From Lycorma delicatula (Eukaryota; Arthropoda; Insecta; Hemiptera; Fulgoridae): DNA of 64,000 nucleotides. The DNA lies in the NCBI RefSeq assembly GCF_047948215.1, contig NC_134455.1, positions 72,937,689 to 73,001,688 on the forward strand, written 5' to 3'. Shown here piece by piece: positions 29,101 through 41,100 of this stretch. Position numbers and translations under genes: made by a program. How positions within the stretch are numbered: the first letter of the stretch is position 1; every line of letters begins with the position of its first letter. The notes below the pieces were generated by a model, which saw only the letters and a list, made by a program, of their open reading frames with translations, was not told where the DNA came from and did not search any database.

Positions 29101-32100
29101 TAAAGCCATGCTCATGACTTTTAGAGCAGAAATCTAGCTAAAATCTTTTGCTAGCAGTAACTTGAATAGAAAGTGTTTTAATACCTATTTTTATATTAAT
29201 GTTTCTTCTAATAGACTATATCAGAAGGTATAAAAACAATTACATATTATCTGAATGAACAATTTACTATTCACACACTATATACCGTGCACATGTAACT
29301 TACCTACAATTTATTTTGTATAAAATTCTAAATCAATGGTCAAACCTACATTCTACACTTCACTGTTTACCATTATACTACAATGATCTGTCTGCTTTAC
29401 TTTCTTGTAGCTTCATTTGTTTTATCATTTATTTGAGATCTGTTGAGTTTTATCTTTCATATGGAATTGACTCATTTTATGTTAATTTAGATTGTTTATT
29501 TTTTTTAGTGACAAAACCACTAAAACTGAATCTGTTAATTATTACTAAAGGTTTTGAGTTCTATTTTGCCAAGTAAAACTTCATTTTTTACCACTATTCT
29601 TTTTTAACTTCACCAATGTAAGTCCTTTTTCGTAGGAGTTTGTTTTGCTCTTAAAGCAAGCTACCAAGCTTCATCTCTTATATGATAAAATTCTCTACAT
29701 TGTAATAAGCATGTGTCTCTAATTTATAAGAAATTTCTGGGTACGACAATAAAAACAATATTCTGGCCACAGTTCTCACTTATTCATCCTTTCTCTAATA
29801 TGTATTTTATTAATTTCATCCTTATTGAAAAGTACACAACAAATTTCTTGGGCTTTTATAATTCTAGGATATACAACTTAATTTATAAAACGAGGATAAA
29901 CATTTTAAAATATGCGCATGGAAACACACATTTCATTATGAAAAATTTAAAGAGAACCATCACGTTAACCCTTTGGAATCACATTTTCCTTTGGAAAATT
30001 TTAGGTTAGTTGATTGTAGAACTTGCATGTCATCTAGTTGATTGTCGTAACGAAAGAATGCTGACTTTTAGATCAGCTGGTCTCAGATTCAATAACTAGC
30101 AAATGGCTGGGATTTTTTTAACATAATATATCCACCTCTCCTTTCACTTTAAAATCTATTTTTATCCTTCTAAGGTCATAATACAAAAATGTGAAAAATA
30201 ATATAAAAAAGTAGAATATTTCAGTCTATTAAAATTTTAGCAGAAAATATATTTACTATTAACTTATATTAATAATCTGCTACTGGTATACATACCAGCT
30301 TTTCCTTGCTAGTAGATGAAATAATTATTTTTTTGAGCCCCTGTAGTAGAAGTAATAATGGTAATTATAAGAGAAAGGTTATTGTGATAATTGTATTTAT
30401 TTATGCTTATTTTTTTACAGTTGGAATTCTTATGATATGTCAACCACTTGGGAGTATTCTCTCTGGGTTCATACAGGAATGGATTGGACGAAAAAAATGT
30501 ATGTTGCTGGTGAACATACCGCAGTTGATCGGGTGGTGGCTTATTAACAGTTCAAAAAATGTAGAAATGTTATACATAGCAAGTACTCTAATGGGTTTTA
30601 GTGTTGGTTTTATGGAAGCACCTACTCTGTCTTATGTTGGTGAAATTAGTCAACCTCACTTACGAGGAACTCTTGCTTCATTTACTAGCACATATATATC
30701 TCTTGGATACTTCTTGATGTATCTTCTAGGATCTTTAACTAAATGGAGAACTGCTGTTGCCATTGCATCTAGCGTACCAATTATAACATTCCTAGCTATT
30801 TTAATGGTATGTAATATTCGTGATTATTTTAATTATTCAAGATTAAAAAATCCTGTAAATTAACATTTTATTTAAATACTTTAATTTTTCCTGATTTTAT
30901 TTTGTCAACTGGCCATTCTTTTGTATTCATTGATCAGCTTGAAATAATTTTGTTTAAGTTCTTTAAAAAACTAATTTACAGGTGATTATTTTCTAAATAC
31001 ATAGAAATGTGCTCTTCAAATATTTTCCTTAAATTTGACTGTGTAGCTCCTGCATCAATGCTGTTGCAGCTAGCCATTTACCAGTGTTCTTTAGTGGTTG
31101 GGTTTCAATTAACCACACATCTCAGTAATGATTGACCTGAGACTCTACAAGACTACACTTATTTTCATTCATACATATCATCCTCATTCATCCTCTGAAG
31201 TAATACCTTGCAGACTGGTTTGTCTTATTTAACAGGCGTTTTTAATTGAACCACAGAATAAAAAGTATACAGATAGGGTAAATATTCATTTTAAAATGTA
31301 GGTATACCATTCATTCTTTGGATTTGAATTTGTCTTCCTGTATCTATAATGAACAGCAGTAATCAGTCAAAATCTTGAATGAATGAAACACATAATTATT
31401 ATTACATAATTAGTATAATAAAACATAATTCTCTACGTAAAAAAAATAGTGTAACATAGAAGTGAATTTACACCATGTAAAAAAAACTAAGATGAAAAAG
31501 GTGATATAGAGAAATATATAATGAGGTGTGTGTATGTGTGTATATATATATATATGTATTGTTACCACATATATGCCTAATTTAATATCGGCGGGCGACA
31601 ACGGTAGCAGCTCAGATGTTAGCTGGAGCACAGTATACATATGCGCTGGTACAAGTGTCACTCCCGCCGCGCAGATGACCGCACAGTTCTCCCACCATAG
31701 CGGCGCTGCGGCCCCACCACTCTCAGGCTCCAATATAAGAGCGGTGCACGAGAGTGAATTTTTTAATTCATCGTCGACCACTACCTGGAAAAGACCAAGA
31801 AGAAGAGAAGATGGAAGAAGACAGAAGTTCCCTGGTCGCCTCAATGTTGGACCTCCCGGTGGATGCCAACATCCCCGCTGGAACAGCAGGCCTGTCTGTC
31901 CCGTCGATGGAGCCGCTGGACGCGAACAATGCCTTCTCACTCCAGCTCACCAGGCTTAAATTGCCCTGGCCGGCAGACTCAGCAGCAGGAGCCGGCACAG
32001 CGTGGGATCGCACGGGAGAACCCCAAGCTTGGGGTGTGCTGGCGAAAGACGGCCGACGCCGACCCGTCACTGAGGGCTCTGGGGCCACCAACGTCACGCT

Positions 32101-35100
32101 GTAATGGGGACCCAATTACTGCTGAGGGGAAGCCCGGTCTGATTTCAATGGACAAGCCGCAACTCCCCGACTTCGACTGAGACCAGCGTCCAGACCCAAC
32201 AGCTCTTCTCAGAGCTAACGCAAAAAACGGCCCTTTTCAGGACTACCACAAGGTTATAAATTACTAGCCGTCGAAGCCATTCGATAGCAACAGTCCTTCT
32301 CAGGGCTACCATAAGGTAATTAATTACAACGATCTGTCGAAGCCAATCAACAACAACAACAGCCCTTCTCAGGGCTACTACAAGGTTATTAAGTGCCACT
32401 TGCCGTCTAAGCTATTCGGTGAAAATATAAAGTGGCAGTTATGAATCGTATGTCATACCAAAATAATATAATAAACAATACATGTTTGGTAAGATATGCT
32501 TACATATAAATGATTTACTCTCCATTCAGGTTTAATACAGCTGATTTTTTAGTAAAATTTCAAAAGTTAGATAATGGAAGTACCAGAGCTTTTGGGCTAA
32601 AAAGGGTCTGCTATTAGCTAATATAGATCAACACAGTCACAAAGAAACTCTTTAAAATTATTTTTGTGGTGTGTTAAGTTTTATGAAAGTGAAACATGGT
32701 AAACAGGAAAGGTAAAAATGAAAATATATAAACCTTTAAAACCCAATAGTTACAAAAGGATGTTGAAATTTAAGTAGATTGATAAGCTGAATTTACTAAT
32801 AAAATGAACAGGAGATGAGAGAAATTTATAGACAGAATCATGTAAAGAGATAATTAGTTCGATGGGTATTATATAATGACATTCAGGTTCAGTTAATTTG
32901 GTAATAGAGGATGTGTAACAATTATCAAAGGTAAAAAGGAAAAGAAAATAATATCAGTCCTGTTAAATAACTACTACTGCAAGAAAAAAATGATGATTAA
33001 TTTATAATTTTGTACATGCACTTCTTTTTTTTAATCTTACAATTAAATTTTTTCTTTAAAAAAGAACTGTTATTTTCTTTTATACGTAACTGTGTACTAT
33101 TTTTTGTCAATTAAAAAACTGTACAGCAAGAGAGATTTATTTATAAATTTTAATCAATTTCAATTTCTAAATTAAGAGAATCTATTATATGTGAAAAGAT
33201 TTTGAATTGTTTCAAAATATTAATATATCATAAGAATCTAGGCAGTTCAGATTACAAGCATCCAGAAAATTAACACCAAAACATTTTTCTGCCTTAATAC
33301 TAACTGACTATGCTGAATAATTACTGAATACAACAGTAAATACTATGTTTGGGAGTGAATCAACTACATATATGGTAAAATTTCTCTAATCAGAAATCAC
33401 TATCTGTTAACAATCTAGAATTAATAGAAAGTAAAAATATAACATTTCAGGTTGTTTACTCTTTTCTCTCTTGAAGAAAAAATGTATTTCTGTCATTTAG
33501 AAATACTTGAGGGTATATATCAAGGCGCTGTGCAGAATGCTTTAGAATTACATAGTCCATTCTGTTCTTTCAGTGTTAGGTTGGTTGCCCTGTGGATTCA
33601 TTGGGCATTGTTCAGTAATAAAACAAGACATTAGTGGTTGAGTTGTGATTGAATGTGCTTCATTTTGCTTCATATTTTTTTCATTTATTGGAATCAATAT
33701 TTGCAAGAAACATAATGGTTCTTTCAATAGAGGAATGTAGAATCATATTTTTCTCATAATATACCTTTCATTAAGATGATGAGTATACTGATTTAGTAAA
33801 GCACAAGTTTTCTGAAAAGTTTCCAAACACTCCTGTTCCTTATTGCAATGCAGTTTGAAATTTATCAAAAAATTTCAGGTAACAGGCTCTGTTGAAGACA
33901 CTGATTACAGTAGAAGTCCACCTAAACTAAACAAACAGAAGCTGCTTGATATTTTGAATGCTATAGCCAAAAGTCAATGCGTGAGTTAGCACAGCAGTAA
34001 GATATCGAACTTGCTCCTGCACATAAAGCTCTATGAAAAACACTGAAACATTTCTTCTACAAAGCAATATATGTACAAGAACTGAAATCTACAGATCATA
34101 CCAAAAGACTAAATTATTGTCAAAGGTTTATTCATTTTATCAACTGAAATTTCATAGGTATCCTTGACATTACATGTTTTACAATTAAAGTGTAGTTTCA
34201 TCTGGGAGTATATATTAATTCACAAAATACACGACTGTAGTCAACAACTAACCCCCATGAATTACACAAACAATCTTTATACAAAGCGAAAATTGGAGTC
34301 TGAGTCGGTGTGAGTAGAATGCGCAATGTGGTCTAGTCTTTTTTTGAAAATATAGTTAATAATGATTGTTATTGTGCTGTTTTAACAAACTTCATTAATC
34401 AGGTAACAGAGGTGAAAATCAATTACGTTTAGTCCCAACAAGATGGTGCCACAGCGTATACAGCTAAAAGGTGAATGACTTTTTTACAAAATGTCTTTGG
34501 TGAACGAATCATTTTAAGGGGTTTGAGGCTTGCACAATCGCCTGATCTGACTCCCCCTACAAAGTTCCATGGAGAGCAGCAAAACAAGCAGTGTATCACA
34601 ACAGACCGTGCATGATTGCCAAATTTAAAACCTTAGTAATGGGATTCATTCAAAACATTCCAATATATCAGCTGTTTAAAGTGTTTGAAAACAAATTGAA
34701 ACATGTGCAGTGGTTGTTGTGATGTTGGAGGAGGTCAATTTTTCAGCACCTTTTGTAAATTATTCCAGTTATTGTAATATATAATTCTATAAAATAATGA
34801 AATAAAAATACAAAGTAATAATTAAAAAGTTTTCATCATTACACCTCTATAATTCCAGTGCACAGAAACTTTCCAAATGCATTATATAAAAGCTAAAAAA
34901 ATTATTCATAACAAACATTTTTAATGTGAAACCAATACTTTTCAGGTAACACTTTGTGTTATCCATACAAACAACTGTAAAGAACCAATAAATCTGAGAC
35001 TTTAGTACGAATTATAATATTAACTAATAAATAGTTATCTCTCTTTTTCTTAAATATTTTTCATTCTGCATTTTTACAGACAAACTTATAAATTAAAAAA

Positions 35101-38100
35101 AATGGCTGAAGATTGTTCACTATTCATAGGCTTTCAATTACAGCATTTGTAACAGAACTGGGATTCAGAGCAGAAATATTCATTTATGAACAAATGGGTA
35201 GAATGTTAATTATATTCTGAGGGGAAAAAGGAACTGACCCAAACTCCATAATCCTCTGCCAACGTTTTTATCTGTCTCAGGTTTTATAGCATGAATATGG
35301 TATGATTAAATATAGTAGTATTTAAAAACAACTTAACTGATTTAAACAAATGGATAGATAGTCAAATATAGTTTTGTAGAATTTTAAATTTTCAGCTGTT
35401 AAATTTTTTTACCATATTATTTTTTAAGTGGATGAAAGTCAAAAATAATCTTTATACCAATAACTGTAATATATCTGAAATAAACATTTATGTATTATTA
35501 CATATTAATAATAATAATATAAATTTTCAGATACCTGAATCACCAATATGGTTAATTAATAAAAAAAAAATGAAAGAAGCTGAAAAATCTCTATGTTGGC
35601 TGCGTGGCTGGGTTTCTCACGAATACATTATGAAAGAGTTAGCAGATATGATAGTATACTGTGAGACTTCAAAAATTCAACGTTCACCTATTCCAATAAA
35701 TGAATACAGTCCAGTGGACTCAAATGAAGGTACTATATTTCTCATTTTTTTCTTCTCTTATAATAGAAAATTGAATAAATTTATTTGTTATGAATTTCAT
35801 GGTGAGCCTACCCTTCAAGTTATGAATATTATAGGTTCATAGAAAACATTTTATTATGTATCCTGTAACTGTTAAAATGTGAGGTGTGGTCATAAAATAA
35901 CAAGAATTTTAATTTTTTATCAAATAGGATTTACTTATTCTTCTATACTGACATTGTCTTTTCAAAGTAATCCCTCACAGCTGCACACAGCTGCCAACAT
36001 TGCTTTCAATCCTCAAAACATTTCTGAAAAGTATTTCTTTGTATAGACTTTATCTTTATTCCATCCATTGTTGCAATTTGTTGTCTTTTTAATGTTCTCT
36101 TAAACAGGGGAAACAGAAAAAGTCATAGGGTGCCATGCCTGGGGAATATGTTGGCCGCTGCATCAGTATGGTATTATTTTTAACTAAATAATCACAAATT
36201 AGTAGTGAAATATGAACTGGAGCTTTATCATTGTACAAAATCCAAGCATTATTTGCACACATTTATGGTATTTTTTTTTTGGATTGCCTCACATAAACTA
36301 TGTATATCTACTAGTAACACTGTTTGTTGACTGTATAACCTTGTGGTAAGAATTCATAACAAATTAAATCTATATAATCAAAAAAAAAAACATTAAGGAA
36401 AACCTTAACATTTGATTAAATTTGATTAACATTTGATTAAATTTGATGTACTTTTTTTGGTCTTCAGGAAGCTTCTATCAGGATGATCAGACCTTTGTTT
36501 TAATTTCAAAATTGTACATCAACATTTTTTCACTTGAGTAATTCTGAATCATCAGTGAAATCAGCTAGCAATTGTGTTCTGTGATGATTTTGGAATACCA
36601 TTTTTATTGAAAATTCAACACCTTTGTAATAAATTTTGCTGCTACTTGTTTCATACCCTTTCTTCAAACTCTTGTACCATTCATAAACCCTCAGTGCGAA
36701 CATAAAATCCTCACCAAAATCCTTCTCTTCACCACTTTACTGCACTTTTTTCCATTTTTAACGTAGAATTTAATGCAAATCCTTTGTTCCATCGTTTTCA
36801 AACAAAAAAATAACATAGTAATAAAATATGGCCCAATTAATTAGCTGCTAAGTTTGAACTATTTGTCTAATATGACTGAAAATACGGATTTGCATTACAG
36901 ACAGTGCTGCCATCAAATGGCAAAAATATGAACTTAGTTAAAAAGAGAAAGAGCGCACAAAATTAAAAAATTCTCATTTATTTTTTATCATACTTCATAC
37001 GTATGGTTGTCCCTAATATTGACAATCATTTACTTATGTCTGTTTTAGCATCACTCTAAGCCCTGCAAGAATTCCAGGTAAGAAACATGTAAATGACCGT
37101 CATAGAAGCCTGAACTTCACTAGCTTCTACAAAATGACAAATATATGTACTTGAAAAATATTAGTTAAAAGTTGTGGCTGAGTCATTGTTCACAACAGTC
37201 AGTAGTAGTATGAAAACATATATTCAGTGAAAAGTGTGAAATAAGTAAATGTGCTGGTGGCCCAGTTAAGGAAATCAAGAAAACTTATAATGGACTTCAT
37301 GAGGAGACTACAAATGATGCATAGTCACAGAAAATCCTAGAGCTCAAGAATATTGGAGATTTTACTGTACATGTTGATCTGTATGGCACACTCAACACCT
37401 CAGTGTTGTGCTCTTCTGAACTGCACAGAGCCTGCTCCGTGCAGTTCAGAAGATTGGAATAGTTGAGAAATTGATACCACAAAGAGTAATAGAGTGTCGC
37501 AGGTTGAACATTAGAAGGAATGGCGAGGTTCTACCTTCTGCTTCTCATGTCCTCATTTTTAATCGACCAACTCTGCCGGAGAAAGTTTGTGAAGGAATCC
37601 ACGATTTGGATGTGTGGGCATTTGTCCCACAAGGTATGAGATGCTTCAAGTACCAACACTTTGGCCACACCGCTGCCAGATGCGAGAGACCTATTCACCA
37701 CACAAATATTCATGTGTGGTGAAGAGGTTCATGAGGGGGAGCCATGTGAGGAGCCTCCTACATGTGTCAATTGTAAAGGACAGCATTCGTACAGATTCCG
37801 AAACTGTCCTGTCTGCAAAGACGAATTAGCTGTGCAGGAAGTAAAAACCCTGAAACAGCTGAAGGCTGAAACAGCTGAAACAGCTTTAAGGTAGCTGAAA
37901 ATCAGCTACCTTAAAGCTGATTTTCAAAAAGAAAAGAAATTTGCAAACGCCTGCTAGCCTAGAGCAACTACAACTTATGCTCAAGCTGCGGCTATTGTTC
38001 CTGCTTCTGCTCCAGTTGCTGTCGATGAAAATCAGCATATTATTAAACTAGCATGTGATTGAAAGGATAATCGAAAACAAAATGAAGCCTTTCAGCCATA

Positions 38101-41100
38101 AAGAAACTGCAAAGCCAAAAATAACAATACAACCTCCTGATGACATACCTTCAAAAAACAAAAGTGCTCTAGACCAAAAGAAAACGGACGCCAAGCCAGA
38201 AGGCCCTGTCCGTTTGCGCAAAATATTGGATGATGACCAGAAGAAAGTGACTGCTTCGCAGACTGTTATGGAGGCTCCCAAGCCACCTGCAACCGAAGCG
38301 GCCTCTAAACCACAGAGGCCACCAAAAACCTCACAGGGGGGTTGTGTCCCCCCTGCCTGGGGCAGTAACTAGTGCGACTCCCATGTCAGGAGTCACCCAG
38401 GTTCCCGCCTCACAATCCATGTCCGTCGTCGTCTGCCGCTTCGATGGTTTCCAATTCGGAGGCCAGAAGCTATACAGACGATGACATTCTTAACGAACAC
38501 AAAGCTGTTCGTAATATGGACAAGGCAAACCAAGGTCATAAATTAATTTATAGTTAGCGAATCTATTCTTCAGTGGAATATTAATGGATGTTTGTCAAAC
38601 ATCCAGGATACAATACCTTTCAGGAGATCAACTACCAAATATAAGAGTTAGAGGTGGAGTAGCCATATTAACATCGACTAGAGCTATCACCGAAGATGTT
38701 GATCTAAACAGAATTCTACAAGCAGTCGCCATCAGCATGAAGTGTCCATTTCAGATCACTGTACTTGCCGAATTTTGATTGGAAGGAGGATAACATAGCA
38801 CGATTCATTTCTCAGCTTCCCCCACCTGTACTCCTGGTGGGTGATTTCAATGCTCATAATTCTCGTTGCGGATCAGATTGAGTAGATCCCTGCAGAAGAG
38901 AATTGGAAAAGTTTCTGCTGAATTCTGATCTCACTCTCTTAAACAATGGTTCAGGAACTTTTTTCAGTGCCAGAGATGGATCGATGTCCTGCATAGATTT
39001 AGCACTTATAAGTGGATCGATAGCACTGAGAGGTACACCTTCCATGTTTTAGAGGATCTACAGGGAAGCAATCATTTTCTGGTGCAAATTGTAACTGACG
39101 TTACAATGAAAACATATCCCATCTCCAAAAGATGGTTGTTTGATAAGGCAAATTGGACGAGCTTCACAGTTAGCATGATACTCCCTGAAACAACTGGAGT
39201 AATTGAAGCCGATGTCGATGCTATAACTAATGCGATACTTGAGTCGGTATCAAGATCAATTCCCAAAACATCTAGGAAACTTAAGAAGCAACCCGTTTCG
39301 TGATGGAACGATGAAATAAGTGAAGCTATTAAAAGAAAGAAAAAAGCGTATAACACCTTTAAGATACATCCTACAGTAGAAAATCTAATTGCCTTTAAAA
39401 AATACAGGGCGTATGCAAAAAGACTTATGATAGACTTTAAAAAACGATTTTGGCAGCAATATGTGTCATTGACATTGACAGAAACAAAACTGCATCAGAT
39501 GTTTGGAAGAAAGTAAAGGTGATTTGTGGACGTACAAACTTTACTCCTATAACCAGCCTTCAATATGAAGATGAAATTAAAGATACTCCAAACAAAATTG
39601 CATAGTTATTGGCCAGTTACTTTGACAAAGCCAGCAAAATGGCTAACTATAATGAAGATTTAGGACAAAAAAACCAGAACTTGAAGGTCTACTAAATTTC
39701 AGAACTGACAGGTTTCAGAACTTTACAGACAAAGCTGCCAGAAAGGTGACAGTCTGTGATAACTTGGATGTAATTCCTGTATGGGTGGCAGATGTTAAAA
39801 ATTGTCTAACTAACACAATAAGAAATAGGTGGAATACTTATTGGAGAAGATTTAATACAAAATTAAACTTGGTTAAACTTCTCCGCATAAATGGAAGAGC
39901 GACGTGAAGTTGACTTGCCAAGAAAAAGTCGCTGTGACCAGACTTAGAATCGATCACATGCGAATAACAGATTCAAATTTGTTAACCGGTAAAGAAAGAC
40001 CAGTGTGTGGTGTTTGTAATAAAACACTTACAATCAAGCATCTAATGGAAAAGTGTACCATATATGAGGACCTCAGAAAGAGGTTCCGACTAAGAAATAA
40101 TATTGCTGTTGATTTGAAAAATCAAAATGAAGAAAAAATAGTTACTTATCTATACGCCAGTGGACTTCTTAAATGTCTGTAAAAAGTTTCAATCTGTGTT
40201 AAAGTATCTCTAATGGAGTAGCTTCTATATTACAATAGGAGTCTTGAAGCGTAGCACATGTAGTGATGGGAGGTAACGCTCTTGCCTAGAACACCCAGGC
40301 TTGCCTGCATGCAAGAGTAGGAGAGTGAGTATCCAATGATGGCATGGGGGACTCTCAAGGGTGGACTGAGGGCCTGGGGCCAAGGGTATACGCAATGCAT
40401 GCCTGGGCCAAATAGGTTAGGACCGGGAAGGGCAGCCTCCCCGCCGAGGGGTTCTTGAACAGGTGGTCAAATTGCTCTTATGACACGGTGGGGGGGAACC
40501 CCTATGTGCCTATGTGTTATGTCCTATGGGACTATTTATAGAAAGGAGTCAAATGCCACGGCATCCTAGGGCAACTGATGTGCTGCTTAACAGCGGCTCT
40601 GGTCACCCTGGGGGTGCTTAAATAAAATAAGGAAGACAAAAAAAGGAAGATATTGATATTGTGTAGATGACATTCTTTTCCATGTATATACTTGAATTTT
40701 ATTTCTCTTTAATTTTAAGATCAGAGATCAGGGCCCTTTACACCCCATAAGTGTTGGTTTAGTGTTTTGTGGTTAAATGTTCTGTGTACCTATTTGATTT
40801 TTAAAAAAATGTAAGGGCCCTTTACACCCTTACATATGATGACCCTGATGGTGATATTAGACTCTTTTTAAGAATGTGATGAGGGCTAATGACCTTAGAA
40901 GTCAGTGCCCGTAAAAGGAAAAAAAAAATAATGAATGTAAAAATAGTAATAGTAATTAGAAATAGTAATAGTAATAGTAATTACAAAATAGTAATTCAAA
41001 TACAAATACAAAATTCATTTAATGACACTTAAATTATATATACCAAAATACAGTCCATTTTACTAAAAATATTATGACTGATAGAAATTAATATTGCATT

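Larger units (their letters stand above)
31560..32472 (+). other. GC-rich retroelement-like island with histone-type stem-loop array
   Basis: About 0.9 kb of GC-rich sequence sits in an AT-rich intron. It starts near TGTTACCAC (31560), after a TG/TA tract, and ends near AATAAACAATACA (32472). In order it contains a TATA box (31734), a short frame from ATG 31811, four stem-loops of histone 3'-end type (32201-32376), and an AATAAA. TG...CA limits would fit a solo LTR, but no target duplication was found; a truncated retroelement is equally possible. No known family is recognised. Confidence 0.5.
37290..40182 (+). mobile_element. I-like non-LTR retrotransposon, reverse transcriptase deleted
   Basis: ORF1 remains (37330-37855) include LKNIGDFTVHV, a CCHC zinc knuckle RCFKYQHFGHTAARC with the second Cys changed to Tyr, and a second knuckle CVNCKGQHSYRFRNCPVC. 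ORF2 starts near 38555 with SILQWNING, the apurinic endonuclease start, and continues with VRGGVAILTS and LLVGDFNAHNSRCGSD (~38835-38880). After FDKASK (39640) the sequence passes directly to a C-terminal region with LTCQEKVAVTRLRIDHMRI and CGVCNKTLTIKHLMEKC (H-x-C finger). The whole reverse transcriptase and most of the RNase H region are absent. Stops and shifts throughout. Confidence 0.82.

Noticed and set aside
29316..30009. Two frames of 86 and 98 codons rich in F/I/L/N/Y
   Set aside because: Composition is that of AT-rich intron; no motif and inside intron 2 of the transporter.
31410..32115. Minus-strand and alternative-frame ORFs of 105-176 codons in the GC-rich island
   Set aside because: Several overlapping frames on both strands are open because of low stop density in GC-rich DNA; none shows a domain.
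32201..32376. Possible true histone gene 3' end
   Set aside because: No histone-coding sequence lies upstream; the adjacent frame is Pro/Ala/Gly-rich and unlike any core or linker histone.
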